Below, in pieces: positions 18,501-27,307 of a stretch of DNA of 64,000 bases. A program made the translations under genes and the position numbers. Under the pieces are notes generated by a model, which was not told where the DNA came from, did not search any database, and worked only from the letters and a program-made list of their open reading frames with translations. This DNA is from Nitrospira sp. (GTDB lineage Bacteria; Nitrospirota; Nitrospiria; Nitrospirales; Nitrospiraceae), in NCBI GenBank assembly GCA_024998625.1, contig JACOEL010000004.1, positions 186,001 through 250,000 on the forward strand, read 5' to 3'. Position 1 is the stretch's first letter. Each line of letters begins with the position of its first letter.

Positions 18501-18893
18501 AAGGAGGAGAGTCCCTTGCATCAAACCAGTCCTGATGGGTTCATGAAAGGGCTTCGGCAGATCTACCAACGACAGTTTTCACCGATCGCTCTCGCATCGT
18601 CGGGGAAGCGTTTTATCCGGATTTCGACGGTGTGGACGCGAGGGGCCACCAATTGGTCTGAGGTCGCCGCAGACCAGTCGCCGAAGGCGATCTTCTCCAT
18701 TCCTGCGGGGATGGACTCGCCCAATCCCAACGCTGAAATCATGGCTCGAGCAATCACCGAATCCTGGACACCGGGGCCGCTCACCGATGCCCTGCAGCCG
18801 GTTCTTGTCAGCCTGCTCAAGCTCGGGCAGGAGTTCGCGACGACGGACACTCTCGAAGAGGACGTATCGGATTCCGTGTATGTGATGTTCTGA
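15588..18893 (+). CDS. Fusion: SGNH hydrolase domain + NodU-type carbamoyltransferase
   Basis: 1101 residues. Residues about 30-355 form an SGNH/GDSL esterase-like domain: LFFGDSYTAG (Ser), LGITVENIQ (Asn block) and DSHFSPFGHEQ (Asp-His). From about 367 on the protein is a complete carbamoyltransferase: ILGLSCFYHNSAAALI, DEERFSRIKND, MHHRSHAASAFY, VNEGEYKMMGLAPYGE and GDAGAALGAALDA, then the C-terminal half with RMEFGPRSLGARSIL and NTSFNVRGEPVV. About 140 extra residues close the protein. It likely carbamoylates a sugar of the exopolysaccharide from carbamoyl phosphate, with an esterase or acyltransferase activity in the same chain. It has no clear signal peptide. Confidence 0.87.
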   Translation: MMLLRQSTHRMTVQYHPRVGFLYVPNLKARIPNELGGYFVRTNSLGFRSEIEFSKPRNGRRRILFFGDSYTAGDGCDNHQRFPERLGDELDVEVYNYGMSGSGTDQQLLIFEEFARGVEADLIVLGITVENIQRITVAHRESIDRVTGKRVLVPKPYFMLDGNHLRLNQVPVPLDRPDVDSAQATAVDRNGRARWIDQSIELYRSLPWLKRAGESVQARLQKVRGHFLRQIGFQPYQGYTSARHDGWKLMRAIIERFHANTSSIPLLVVPIPTYFFYLHGLKPLYQDLFNSLEAPDRGLHVTDVTTRLVSLPEETRARLSFRHDSHFSPFGHEQVAHLLKEDILARGLLPQPAKHNPVSRPLHTAPVRKPTYILGLSCFYHNSAAALIKDGEIIAAADEERFSRIKNDRGFPHLAANYCLEEGGIHQSDLSAVVYYDNASLTFERILHTLLAVAPKGEEAWLRAIPSWARYKLHLPQLIRRYLRYEGLILNEMHHRSHAASAFYPSPFKRAALLVVDGVGEWATASIGVGTETGLQILKQMCFPHSLGLLYSAFTQFTGFKVNEGEYKMMGLAPYGEPKYVATILKHLVDLKEDGSLELNLEYFAFLSEPTMTRPRFGDLFGGPGRKPESVITQREMDIARSIQVVTEEAILRMARHAHTLTGEKYLCMAGGVALNCVANGRLIREGPFEDIWIQPAAGDAGAALGAALDAYHNYFDRRPSSIGKTRSPQAGSYWGPEFSDQEIQGFLDTHGFPYRTLSCSERADTVAGLLEAGKVVGHFSGRMEFGPRSLGARSILGDARNQDMQVTLNLKIKYRESFRPFAPTVLAEKAGEYFDLDGESPYMLLVAPVKEGRRRPFQREAGNNNLLSIVRQTRSDIPAVTHVDYSARVQTIRREDHPLYYEVIESFERRTGYAVIVNTSFNVRGEPVVCTPYDAYRCFMRTEMDVLVLGNCLLMKCEQPGWPETKGHLEKEESPLHQTSPDGFMKGLRQIYQRQFSPIALASSGKRFIRISTVWTRGATNWSEVAADQSPKAIFSIPAGMDSPNPNAEIMARAITESWTPGPLTDALQPVLVSLLKLGQEFATTDTLEEDVSDSVYVMF

Positions 18894-19003
18894 TCGGATG
18901 TTTTGCTCGCCGGCATGCCGGTTCGTGAAGGATACGTAGCGGATTTCACATTCTCGCTTCGCACTCAGGCCATTTTCAATCACATGTTTACCAAGACGAT
19001 CTT

Positions 19004-20092
19004 ATGCATCCACGAATCCTCTACCTCATAGGCCAGCTACGGCTGGGCGGATACGAGCGGCAGCTCTATTATCTACTCCAGGCCATTGATCGTCATCGGT
19101 ACAGGCCTGCCGTGGCGGTGTGGAATGCCGCGCAGGGCACTGCCTTTGCCGAAAAAATCAAGGCCCTGGGGGTTCCCCTCTATACATTTTCTGAGCACCT
19201 TGCCGTCCATGAAAAAATGATGGCGCTGCGCCGGTTGGTGAAGGCGCTCGCTCCGGAAGTCGTGCATTCGTACAGTTTCTATACGAATTTTCCAGCCTGG
19301 TGGTGCACTCTCGGCACCGATATGATTTCCATTGGTTCCATCCGGAATAATTTCCTGAGTGATCGCCAGCAAGCCGGCAATATCTTGGGACGTTTAAGCG
19401 CGCGCTGGCCATCAATTCAGATCTGTAACAGTCTTGCGGCGAAGCAAGCGGTGGCTGAGGCGGCGGGGCCGTTCAAACCTTCGCGATTGAGTGTGGTGCC
19501 TAATGGTCTGGATATTCAACATTTCAAGGCGACGTCAGACCTTCCTCGAACGCCGCAGTTACTTGCTGTGGGCAGGCTCTATCCTCAAAAGCGTTGGGAC
19601 CGGCTCGTGGATGCCGTTGCCGAGGTTCATAAAAGAGGTCTCTCCTTCCGCGTCCGGCACGCCGGTGAAGGGCCGTTGCGCCAGGCGTTGGAAGATCAAG
19701 CCAAGCGCTTGGGGGTGCATCACTTGATCGAATTTTTGGGCGTCCGTCAAGACATTCCGACCCTGCTGGCGCAGTCGACCTTCCTGGTCCACACGGCTGA
19801 CGAAGAGGGGTGTCCAAATGTCGTCATGGAAGCGATGGCCTGCGCTCGCGCCGTCGTCGCCACTGATGCAGGCCATTGCCCGGCTCTCGTGGAACATGGA
19901 AAGACCGGATTCGTCGTCAAGAGGGGAGACGATCACAATCTGGCGGACTGCATTGCGACGTTGATCGAGCATCCTGATTTGGCCCTCAGCATGGGGCAGA
20001 CCGGACGCGTGAAGATTGAGCAAGAGTTTGGGCTCAACCAACTGGTCGATCGTACGGTCCGCACGTACGCAGAGGCCGGCTGGAAAGGTTAG
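19004..20092 (+). CDS. GT4 family glycosyltransferase
   Basis: 362 residues. ILYLIGQLRLGGYERQL is the N-terminal GT4 loop (GG followed by acidic/aromatic residues), VVPNGLDIQHF closes the N-domain, LLAVGRLYPQKRWDRLV opens the C-domain and DEEGCPNVVMEAMACARAVV is the E-x7-E donor motif. A retaining transferase using a nucleotide sugar is expected, acting in the cytoplasm on a lipid-linked chain. It lies between the carbamoyltransferase and an asparagine-synthase-like gene, both common in exosortase-linked exopolysaccharide clusters. Confidence 0.87.
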   Translation: MHPRILYLIGQLRLGGYERQLYYLLQAIDRHRYRPAVAVWNAAQGTAFAEKIKALGVPLYTFSEHLAVHEKMMALRRLVKALAPEVVHSYSFYTNFPAWWCTLGTDMISIGSIRNNFLSDRQQAGNILGRLSARWPSIQICNSLAAKQAVAEAAGPFKPSRLSVVPNGLDIQHFKATSDLPRTPQLLAVGRLYPQKRWDRLVDAVAEVHKRGLSFRVRHAGEGPLRQALEDQAKRLGVHHLIEFLGVRQDIPTLLAQSTFLVHTADEEGCPNVVMEAMACARAVVATDAGHCPALVEHGKTGFVVKRGDDHNLADCIATLIEHPDLALSMGQTGRVKIEQEFGLNQLVDRTVRTYAEAGWKG

Positions 20093-20168
20093 GTGTAGCC
20101 TCATCCAGGTTGGCTGCAGACCCCCCATTGGATAACTCCGAAGCGATCAAGGTAGAGAGCGAGCGAAG

Positions 20169-22097
20169 ATGTGTGGAATTGCCGGATGGTTAGGGTCCGT
20201 TACCGATGGGCAGCAGTCCGCCACGCGGATGGCGCGGGCGCTGAGGCACCGCGGACCGGACAGCCAGGGGATTCGATCCTGGCCGGACGCGACGCTCGTC
20301 CATACGCGACTCAGTATCATCGATCTGTCTTCGACCGGCGCTCAGCCGATTGCGAATCAAGACGAAACGGTGTGGGCTGTCTTCAACGGTGAAATCTACA
20401 ATCATCGTGAGCTTCGCCGTGAACTCGAGTCCCGAGGACATGTCTTCAGAGGGCGATCGGATTCTGAAGTTCTGCCGCATCTGTTCCAGGAAGAAGGTCC
20501 GGGGTTCGTCTCCCGGCTGCGCGGGATGTTCTCTCTGGCGATTTTCGATACGCGGGCAAAAACATTGCTCCTGGCGCGGGATCGATTCGGCATCAAACCA
20601 CTCTTTTATGCGCAGGCTCCGCACCGGCTGGCCTTCGCCAGCGAGATCAATGCACTCCTCACCTTGCCGGGGGTCGATGACCGGCCTGACCAGCAAGCCC
20701 TGTACGATTTCGCCGCCCTCCTGTACATTCCCGCGCCGGAGACCTTCTACAGGGGCATTCGTGCTCTCCAGCCCGGTGAGGTGTTGGAGGGCCGGCTGAA
20801 CCCCGACGGCGTATCATGGAAAACGCGCACCTTTCATCAGTGGGCCATCAATCCCGATCCGGCCATCACTGCGACGCAAGCCGTTGATCGCACAGATGCC
20901 TTGCTGACGGCCGCCGTTCAGCGGCAGATGGAAAGCGACGTGCCGCTCGGCGCGCTGCTCAGCGGCGGAATCGACTCGTCCCTCGTCAGCGCCGCCGCTC
21001 AAGAAGCGGCAAACAGGTCCCTGCACACCTTCAACGTACGCTTCTCCGAACAGGAGTACGACGAGACCTGGGCCGCCGTGGCGGTCGCGCAACATATCGG
21101 CAGTGACCATACCACCCTGGACATGGATGAGGTGCGAGGAACCTGGGATCATGTCACCGGCCTTCTGCAGCACGCCGGCCAGCCCTTTGCGGACACCTCG
21201 CTGTTTGCGGCTCATGCCGTGTGCCGGCTGATGCGACAACATGTGACGGTGGCGCTGTCCGGAGACGGAGGGGATGAAGCATTCGGGGGCTATAACACGT
21301 TTTGGCAGATCGCCAGAATCGCGCGATTGCAACTGTTGCCGGCGCCCCTGTTGCATGCGGCATCCCTTCTATTCACGCCCGCGGCCGGATTGGGGCTGGT
21401 TCCGCACAGGTTGCTGCACCGGCTGCGCGAGTTCGAGAATGCCGATGATATCTCCGTGATGCAGAATCTCTTTTCCTGGATCCGTGAAGACGAGCACCGC
21501 CGTCTCTGTCTCGATGAGGGGAAACTGCTTCCCATCCGGCGATTTTTCGAACCGAAGCTGGACATCCGCTTTCCCCGAGGTGCGTCTCGCCTCGAGCGAT
21601 TGTCCGCCGCCGCCACAGAAACAAATCTCCGGCTGGTGCTCCCCAACGATTTCCTCTTCAAGGTCGATACGGCCAGTATGAAGGAAAGTTTGGAAGTTCG
21701 AGTGCCGATGTTGGACGAGGACCTCTTCGCGTTCGGGCTCACCCTTCCGCATCGCCTCAAGGTGAGCGGCAGGACATGCAAGCTGGTCTTGCGCGGCGTG
21801 GCCGACCGGCGCCTCCCGCCGGCTGTGGCTCGGAAACCAAAGTGGGGCTTCTCCATTCCCATCGACACCTGGGTCGATGCGTCCTTCAAGGTGCGCGTGA
21901 GGGAGACACTTCTCGGCCGGACGAGTCGGCTGCCTGACGTGTTTCGTCCAGAGGCCTATCGCCCCATCATCGAAGCATTCTGCAGCGGACAGCTCCATCC
22001 CGACATCTCACGGCAGGGTCTGTACCAAAGGGTCGTCATGCTCCTATCCGTCCACCTTGCGTTAAGCAGCAAGTCTCATCCAACAGTGCTCGACTAA
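20169..22097 (+). CDS. asnB: Glutamine-hydrolysing asparagine synthase family amidotransferase
   Basis: 642 residues. MCGIAGWLG gives the N-terminal nucleophile Cys2 after Met removal, NGEIYNHRELR and GRSDSEVL are glutaminase-domain motifs, and LLSGGIDSSLVSAAA near residue 264 is the ATP-pyrophosphatase loop. LSGDGGDEAFGGY and RVPMLDED complete the synthetase domain. The full length matches AsnB and the exosortase-A-associated amidotransferase family, in which it is thought to amidate uronic acids of an extracellular polysaccharide. Given neighbours that all decorate glycans, that role is more likely here than free asparagine synthesis, but this is inference. Confidence 0.85.
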   Translation: MCGIAGWLGSVTDGQQSATRMARALRHRGPDSQGIRSWPDATLVHTRLSIIDLSSTGAQPIANQDETVWAVFNGEIYNHRELRRELESRGHVFRGRSDSEVLPHLFQEEGPGFVSRLRGMFSLAIFDTRAKTLLLARDRFGIKPLFYAQAPHRLAFASEINALLTLPGVDDRPDQQALYDFAALLYIPAPETFYRGIRALQPGEVLEGRLNPDGVSWKTRTFHQWAINPDPAITATQAVDRTDALLTAAVQRQMESDVPLGALLSGGIDSSLVSAAAQEAANRSLHTFNVRFSEQEYDETWAAVAVAQHIGSDHTTLDMDEVRGTWDHVTGLLQHAGQPFADTSLFAAHAVCRLMRQHVTVALSGDGGDEAFGGYNTFWQIARIARLQLLPAPLLHAASLLFTPAAGLGLVPHRLLHRLREFENADDISVMQNLFSWIREDEHRRLCLDEGKLLPIRRFFEPKLDIRFPRGASRLERLSAAATETNLRLVLPNDFLFKVDTASMKESLEVRVPMLDEDLFAFGLTLPHRLKVSGRTCKLVLRGVADRRLPPAVARKPKWGFSIPIDTWVDASFKVRVRETLLGRTSRLPDVFRPEAYRPIIEAFCSGQLHPDISRQGLYQRVVMLLSVHLALSSKSHPTVLD

Positions 22098-22265
22098 CGC
22101 GGTGCCGGGCGGGCTCGGCACAGGGTGTGTTTGCTCAGAATTGTTACGGATGCGGCCTAAGACGAGTGCGGCAATTAATCCAGACTGAGTAGGCTGTGCC
22201 TGGCCCCAGTCCTTTCCCTATTAATGCGGGCGTGCTCGAACGCATCCCGCCGAACCGATAGAGCT

Positions 22266-22286
22266 TTTCCCTTAGAACAAGGGAAA
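22266..22286 (+). promoter_or_regulatory. Hairpin covering part of the Shine-Dalgarno of the deacetylase gene
   Basis: TTTCCCTT (22266-22273) can pair with AAGGGAAA (22279-22286) across a five-base loop. The right arm overlaps the purine-rich ribosome binding region AAGGGAAAGGGA (22279-22290) just before the ATG at 22299. Translation may therefore be damped until the hairpin opens. The pairing is seen directly; the regulation is inferred. Confidence 0.4.
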
Positions 22287-22298
22287 GGGATACGTGCG

Positions 22299-23096
22299 AT
22301 GCGTGCTGTTTGCTTGATGTATCACGACATCATTGATTCCAATGCGTTTGAGGGAAGCGGATTTTCCGACAATTTCGCCAATCGATACACTGTTGAACGA
22401 GCGGAGTTCCAAGCTCACATGGCTGCCTTGAGCAAGCAGTTGCCGGGAGGACCTTCGCTGGTTCCAGATGTCCTTCGCGCCTGGCCCGGAACTCCTTCCG
22501 TGATGTTGACCTTCGACGATGGAGGGCTGAGCGCCTATACTACGGTCATGGATATATTGGAGCAATACGGATGGAAAGCTCATTTCTTTGTCGCGACGGA
22601 CTTGATCGGAAAACCACAGTTCATGGCGCGGGAGCACATTCGGACATTGAGAAAGAGAGGGCATGTGATCGGTAGCCATTCCTGCTCCCATCCGTCGATG
22701 ATGTCCGCGCAAGGTCACGACAGGATACTCAGAGAGTGGACCGACAGCGTGAAATGCCTCTCGGATATTCTCGGCGAGGAGGTGACCACGGCGTCCATTC
22801 CAGGCGGCTATTATTCTCAAGAAGTCGCGGAAGCGGCTTCCTCTGCCGGCATTGACGCCATTTTTACCAGCGAACCTACCGGCCGTAGCCATATGGTCGG
22901 AAGCGCCAGGGTCTTCGGACGTTATGTGATCCGGCGTGGAACGACCCCTGAACGACAGGCCCGACTTATCCAAGGCCGTTACCTGATTCGAACAAGCGAA
23001 CATGTATCCTGGATGATGAGGAAACTCGCCAAGATAGTCGGCGGAAAAAAATACCTCAAGCTGAGAGCACTGGCCGTACAACGTTTACAGCGGTAG
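22299..23096 (+). CDS. Polysaccharide deacetylase (NodB homology domain)
   Basis: 265 residues from the ATG at 22299, which follows GGGAAAGGGA; the longer frame from 22224 lacks support. MYHDI near the N-terminus, LTFDDGG (catalytic base and metal Asp), HFFVATDLIG, and SHSCSHPSM (metal His pair) are the NodB motifs, with PGGYY as the later pocket motif. No signal peptide is visible, so it may deacetylate a lipid-linked or nucleotide-linked N-acetyl sugar in the cytoplasm, or be exported another way. Exosortase-linked exopolysaccharide loci often contain such a gene. Confidence 0.85.
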   Translation: MRAVCLMYHDIIDSNAFEGSGFSDNFANRYTVERAEFQAHMAALSKQLPGGPSLVPDVLRAWPGTPSVMLTFDDGGLSAYTTVMDILEQYGWKAHFFVATDLIGKPQFMAREHIRTLRKRGHVIGSHSCSHPSMMSAQGHDRILREWTDSVKCLSDILGEEVTTASIPGGYYSQEVAEAASSAGIDAIFTSEPTGRSHMVGSARVFGRYVIRRGTTPERQARLIQGRYLIRTSEHVSWMMRKLAKIVGGKKYLKLRALAVQRLQR

Positions 23097-23103
23097 CGGG
23101 TAT

Positions 23104-24171
23104 TTGCTGGGTAATGTTTCCTTGAGCGACACCGACAAGGCTCCGTCTCACCCCATGCGTGTGTTAATGGTCATCGCGCCCACGCCCGGCACCGATTTGC
23201 CGACCGTCTGGGCCAAGCGCCAGATCGATTCGCTGAACGCTCTCGGCGTCATCGTCGATACCTATGTCTTTCACAACCGACGTTCCTTCTTGGGACTGAT
23301 CAGAGGCGGGCTGGAGCTTCGGCGAAAGGCTCGCGATTTTGATGCCGATCTTGTGCATGTCCATTTTGGAGCGGCCCAAGCGGTTGCAGGAGTGCTCTGC
23401 GCGGGGAAGCCTGTGATTCTTTCGTTCTGTGGAAGTGATCTCCTTGGCAACTACGATGAGAAGGGACGTAGAACCTGGTCGGGCATCCTGTCCGGTGTTC
23501 TTTCTCGCCTGGGAGCACTCGGCTGTCGTCGGGCGATCGCAAAGAGCGAGGAACTCAAACAGGCCCTTTGGCTGACGCTATTGCGGCAGAAGTGCGCAGT
23601 GATTCCAAACGGAGTCGATCTCGATGTATTTCGGCCCATCCCCCAGGGAGAGGCACGTTCGCTGCTGGGATGGGATCATGCGGATCCGGTGGTCCTGTTC
23701 ATGGATCGAAAGGGCGCGTGGGTCAAGGATCCGGAGCTTGCGCATGCCGCCTATAGGGAGGCACAAAAGACGGTGCCTACGCTAAGGATGTACGTCTTGG
23801 AACATGAGCCTGCTGAACGCATGCCGCTATTTTTCTGCGCGGCTGATGCGCTGTTACTGACATCCCGGCATGAAGGATCCAACAACACAGTCAAAGAGGC
23901 CCTCGCATGTAATCTCCCGGTCGTCGCCACCGCCTGCGGCGATACGTCGGAGAGACTACAGGGTGTGCATTTGTCCTACGTCTGCTCACGCGACGCATGC
24001 GAGCTCGGCGAACGACTCGCCACCATCGTGACCGCGCGCGAGAGAAGTAACGGCCGCCAGAATGTTCACGACCTGGCAATCGATCGCATCGCTCTTCGGA
24101 TAAAAATGCTGTATGAAGCGGCCTTAGTTGGCCGTCAAGACCGGGGAACGCTGAAGGTACACTGCGAGTGA
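23104..24171 (+). CDS. GT4 family glycosyltransferase
   Basis: 355 residues from a TTG at 23104; an ATG at 23155 (MRVLMVIAPTPGTD) is an equally plausible start because it begins exactly at the conserved first strand. VIPNGVDLDVFRPI, VLFMDRKGAWVKDPEL and LLTSRHEGSNNTVKEALACNLPVV are the GT4 hinge and E-x7-E donor motifs. A retaining glycosyltransferase acting on the cytoplasmic side is expected. Follows the deacetylase by only 7 bases (using the TTG), suggesting one transcript. Confidence 0.82.
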   Translation: MLGNVSLSDTDKAPSHPMRVLMVIAPTPGTDLPTVWAKRQIDSLNALGVIVDTYVFHNRRSFLGLIRGGLELRRKARDFDADLVHVHFGAAQAVAGVLCAGKPVILSFCGSDLLGNYDEKGRRTWSGILSGVLSRLGALGCRRAIAKSEELKQALWLTLLRQKCAVIPNGVDLDVFRPIPQGEARSLLGWDHADPVVLFMDRKGAWVKDPELAHAAYREAQKTVPTLRMYVLEHEPAERMPLFFCAADALLLTSRHEGSNNTVKEALACNLPVVATACGDTSERLQGVHLSYVCSRDACELGERLATIVTARERSNGRQNVHDLAIDRIALRIKMLYEAALVGRQDRGTLKVHCE

Positions 24172-24291
24172 TTTTCCGCCTCGTCTCCCTCATCCGAGGT
24201 CCGTTGAGAGGCTGCTGAGCCGTAGACGGCTTCTGTGCTGTGGGAGAGGAACGGTTGAGTAGCCGGCGTACTTTTGGAATGTGCTGCACCC

Positions 24292-25233
24292 ATGAACAAC
24301 GTATCACCAATCGGTATTGCATCGACGAGTTGTACGCTGGACGGGTATGCTTCGGCGCTGGCGAGGAGCGGAAGCCGGCTGCTGCCTGGATTGCCTGGCA
24401 CTTTCTGGATCAGGTACGAGTCGTACGCCATAGTACGAGTTCCAACTTTTGCGCTGATGCCACCTTCCCGGGATGAGCTACACCAGGTCCTACAAGACAG
24501 TCGGTCTGCCGTGGCAAGTTATCTGCTTGAACCGGACGAGTCCCATCCGGCAAATGCCCACCTGTACATTTGCAATAACAAATCCTACTGTCTTGAAAAT
24601 CTCAGCGCCGCGGGCCGGCGGGATGCAAGACGGGCCGGCAGGAGCCTTCGGATAGAATTTATGGATTGGCCGACGGTGATGGCTCACGGCTTCACGGCCT
24701 TCAGCGAGACCCGCACTCGCGTGGGACTATCAGATGGTACGGTCGAGCAATTCCAGAACCGGTTTCACCAGTTCTCGCTCAATCCCTTTCACTGTGCCGT
24801 CGGGGCCTGGCAAGACGATTCCCTGGTGGCATTTATGACTCTGGTCGTCGTTGACGATTGGGTCGAGATCGAAGGCAGCTTCTCGGCCGATAACTCTCGA
24901 GCCTCGTGCCCGAACGATGGTTTGGCCCACTTCGTTCTCAGTCATTTTCTGATCAAGCGTCGCTTCAATACGGTCAGTTACGGCCTCAGCTCCATTCAGG
25001 ACGCACATCAAGCAATAGGGCTGCACAGCTATAAAAAGAAAGTCGGCTTCGATGCCAAGCCGGTGCACAGAGCATTTGTCCTGCATCCACTCCTGCGTCC
25101 ATTCGGCAATCCGCTGATGTTACGTGGGGCGAGAATGGTCACTAAAATGTTGCCGCAGAATCGAATGATAAAAAAAGCCAGTGGCATGTTGCTGACGCTG
25201 CTGGAGAATAGTCCCACTTCCTTAATGTCGTAA
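24292..25233 (+). CDS. FemAB/GNAT-fold acyltransferase-like protein
   Basis: 313 residues from the ATG at 24292; another in-frame ATG at 24274 is possible. The chain shows the FemAB-like layout: ENLSAAGRRDARRAGRSL resembles the lys/arg-rich helix seen before the second GNAT lobe, CAVGAWQDDSLVAFMTLV is the central strand pair, and VSYGLSSIQDAHQAIGLHSYKKKVGF matches the acyl-CoA or aminoacyl-binding end of GNAT folds (residues quoted in two parts of one motif: VSYGLSSIQD and HSYKKKVGF). Exosortase-associated clusters often carry FemAB-related proteins of unknown role. Substrate unknown; amino-acylation or acetylation of a sugar amine is possible. Confidence 0.6.
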   Translation: MNNVSPIGIASTSCTLDGYASALARSGSRLLPGLPGTFWIRYESYAIVRVPTFALMPPSRDELHQVLQDSRSAVASYLLEPDESHPANAHLYICNNKSYCLENLSAAGRRDARRAGRSLRIEFMDWPTVMAHGFTAFSETRTRVGLSDGTVEQFQNRFHQFSLNPFHCAVGAWQDDSLVAFMTLVVVDDWVEIEGSFSADNSRASCPNDGLAHFVLSHFLIKRRFNTVSYGLSSIQDAHQAIGLHSYKKKVGFDAKPVHRAFVLHPLLRPFGNPLMLRGARMVTKMLPQNRMIKKASGMLLTLLENSPTSLMS

Positions 25234-25253
25234 ATGTCGTAGGAAACGGCGCC

Positions 25254-26144
25254 ATGAATGTCTCGACACCTGATCGTTGTCTTTTATGTCACAAGACCAA
25301 ACAGATACGGCCCGCCGGGTTTCGGCAGGGCTACAAGCAAGTCGGACGGGATCCGCTCTCCCTCTCCTGGTGGGAATGTGGCGCCTGCTCGGGTTGGTTT
25401 GTGAGCCCGGTCCCGACGCCGGAGGAGATCGAAGGGCACTGCAATCGCGCCAACTACAACGATCCCTCTCAGGCCAGGGCGATTGCACAAGGGAAAGACC
25501 TGCTCCAGCGGAGAGTCTTGTCTCAATTGGCCAGTTGGGTCAGGCCAGGCCCGCTGCTGGACGTCGGCTGTAGTTTCGGAGAGTTTTTGTTGGCGGCTCG
25601 GGCAGAGGGCTGGGCGCCGAGCGGCTTCGAGCCCTACGGACCGGCGGCCAGGGAGGCCGCGCAGAAGGGATTTGACGTTCGTTGCGAATGGGTTCTTGAA
25701 AAAGCAGGCTTCCCTGATAAATATTTCTCGGCTGTGACCGCCATAGACAGCTTCTGTTTTGCCTGGGACCCCTATCGAACGCTTCAGCTATTCCATAGCC
25801 TTCTTCAACCAGGTGGAGTCCTTGCCATGCGGGTCACCAACAAGCATGCCATACTCAACCTGGCTCGCTTCCTCTCTTTGTCGGGGGAGAGGAGGGATGC
25901 ACGGTTGACCGCTATCCTCAAGGGTCAGTTTCACTCCATCGGCGCCAACTCTCTAGGGGAGATCTTGCGAGGGATCGGGTTCGACCAACTTGAGATCGAG
26001 CCGTTTGCCACGACGGCTCAGTGGAACACGCTCAGCCTGGGAACCCGGACTGCCTATTCCGTGGCGCAGGGGTTGTACAAGGGGACGTTCGGGAGAGTCA
26101 ATTTGTCACCGGGAGTCCTCATCTTTGCTCAAAAAGAATCCTAA
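25254..26144 (+). CDS. Class I SAM-dependent methyltransferase with N-terminal CxxC
   Basis: 296 residues. CLLCHK near residue 9 and WWECGACSGWF about 35 residues later form a zinc-ribbon-like head as in the enzyme at 2823. LLDVGCSFGEFLLAA is SAM motif I near residue 100; the acidic ribose-contact region follows as SGFEPYGPA. The last third is the acceptor-binding part. It is probably a sugar methyltransferase for the exopolysaccharide. Its end lies about 40 bases before the next start. Confidence 0.8.
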   Translation: MNVSTPDRCLLCHKTKQIRPAGFRQGYKQVGRDPLSLSWWECGACSGWFVSPVPTPEEIEGHCNRANYNDPSQARAIAQGKDLLQRRVLSQLASWVRPGPLLDVGCSFGEFLLAARAEGWAPSGFEPYGPAAREAAQKGFDVRCEWVLEKAGFPDKYFSAVTAIDSFCFAWDPYRTLQLFHSLLQPGGVLAMRVTNKHAILNLARFLSLSGERRDARLTAILKGQFHSIGANSLGEILRGIGFDQLEIEPFATTAQWNTLSLGTRTAYSVAQGLYKGTFGRVNLSPGVLIFAQKES

Positions 26145-26181
26145 GGTCTCACGCAGTCTGGCGCCCTTCACCCGTCCCATC

Positions 26182-27255
26182 ATGATTCGAAACATTCTTG
26201 TCCTAACGATACCGTCTTGCGTCGTGGCTATCCTATTTTTGGAACTCACGGCGACCTTTTTTGTGCCGGCAGCGCAGTTTCCGTCCTATTACTACGATCC
26301 GGCCGATCACATCCTCAGATTTTCGACGACAGACCTTCGTGACGGTATCTTCACCATGGGAACGATGGCCCAACAGCGTGCCCGATGGCATATCAACAAT
26401 ATGGGATGGAACAGCGCGATCGACTTTGAAGAAATTAAGCGTAAGCCACGCATCGCCATCATCGGCGATTCTTATGTCGAAGCGCTACAGGTCAACGTAG
26501 AGACTTCTCTTGCCGGTCGCTTGAGGGAGCTTGTCTCTCCGCAAATGGAGGTCTATGCCTTCGGCATCTCCGGCGCGGCCCTCAGCCAGTATCTTCAGAT
26601 GGCACGTTATGCTCGCAAGCATTTTGACCCCGATATACTGGTGATCAATGTGGTTCATAACGATTTCGACGAATCGCTCTGTTCGATTAAACGCCAGTCT
26701 GGCATGCTGTGCTTGGCAGACGAAGGGCAGGAAGTGAGAGAAGCTGCAATTGAACCGTATCAGCCGAACCAGGTCTTTCGTACGGCACGATGGAGTAGCG
26801 TGGTTCGTTATGCCGTTACAAATTTGAAAATCATCAGTCGAGTGCAAGGGTTGTTTTCAGGCAGACGAAACAAGCCAACATATAATGCCAACATTGACGT
26901 CGAACAGGTGAATGCCCGCAAGGCCCATATCCAGAAGGCGACGGAGTATGTGCTCGGGGCCTTGCAACGTGAGAACGGTGAAAAACCGGTCATCTTCATG
27001 ATGGATGCGCCACGCCGGGACATTTATGCAGGCACATTGGAAGACAGCGACGTGTTCTGGCTTAACCGCCTTCTCAAAACCACGTGCGAGACGGTCGGGT
27101 TCCACTTCATTGACTTGACGCATGAGTTTTCGAGAGAGTTCGCAGCGAATCGCGTCCATTTCGAATCGGAGTTTGATTGGCATTGGAACGAGACCGGTCA
27201 CTTCGCTGCCGCGCATGAGCTTCACAGGGCCTTAGTCGCACTTAGGCTGATATAG
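26182..27255 (+). CDS. Membrane-anchored SGNH/GDSL-type hydrolase
   Basis: 357 residues from the ATG at 26182. An N-terminal hydrophobic segment (ILVLTIPSCVVAILFLEL) should anchor or export it. IAIIGDSYVEALQV contains the GDS nucleophile near residue 96, ILVINVVHNDFDE carries the block III Asn, and DWHWNETGHFAAAHEL near the C-terminus supplies the Asp-x-x-His pair. These are the catalytic features of SGNH esterases/acyltransferases such as AlgX/AlgJ-like proteins of exopolysaccharide export. It likely adds or removes acetyl groups on the glycan in the periplasm. The next genes are on the other strand. Confidence 0.8.
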   Translation: MIRNILVLTIPSCVVAILFLELTATFFVPAAQFPSYYYDPADHILRFSTTDLRDGIFTMGTMAQQRARWHINNMGWNSAIDFEEIKRKPRIAIIGDSYVEALQVNVETSLAGRLRELVSPQMEVYAFGISGAALSQYLQMARYARKHFDPDILVINVVHNDFDESLCSIKRQSGMLCLADEGQEVREAAIEPYQPNQVFRTARWSSVVRYAVTNLKIISRVQGLFSGRRNKPTYNANIDVEQVNARKAHIQKATEYVLGALQRENGEKPVIFMMDAPRRDIYAGTLEDSDVFWLNRLLKTTCETVGFHFIDLTHEFSREFAANRVHFESEFDWHWNETGHFAAAHELHRALVALRLI

Positions 27256-27307
27256 GCCATTTGTAATGATGACATGATGTTGAGCGGCAGTTGTCTCGAA
27301 TGTTGAG

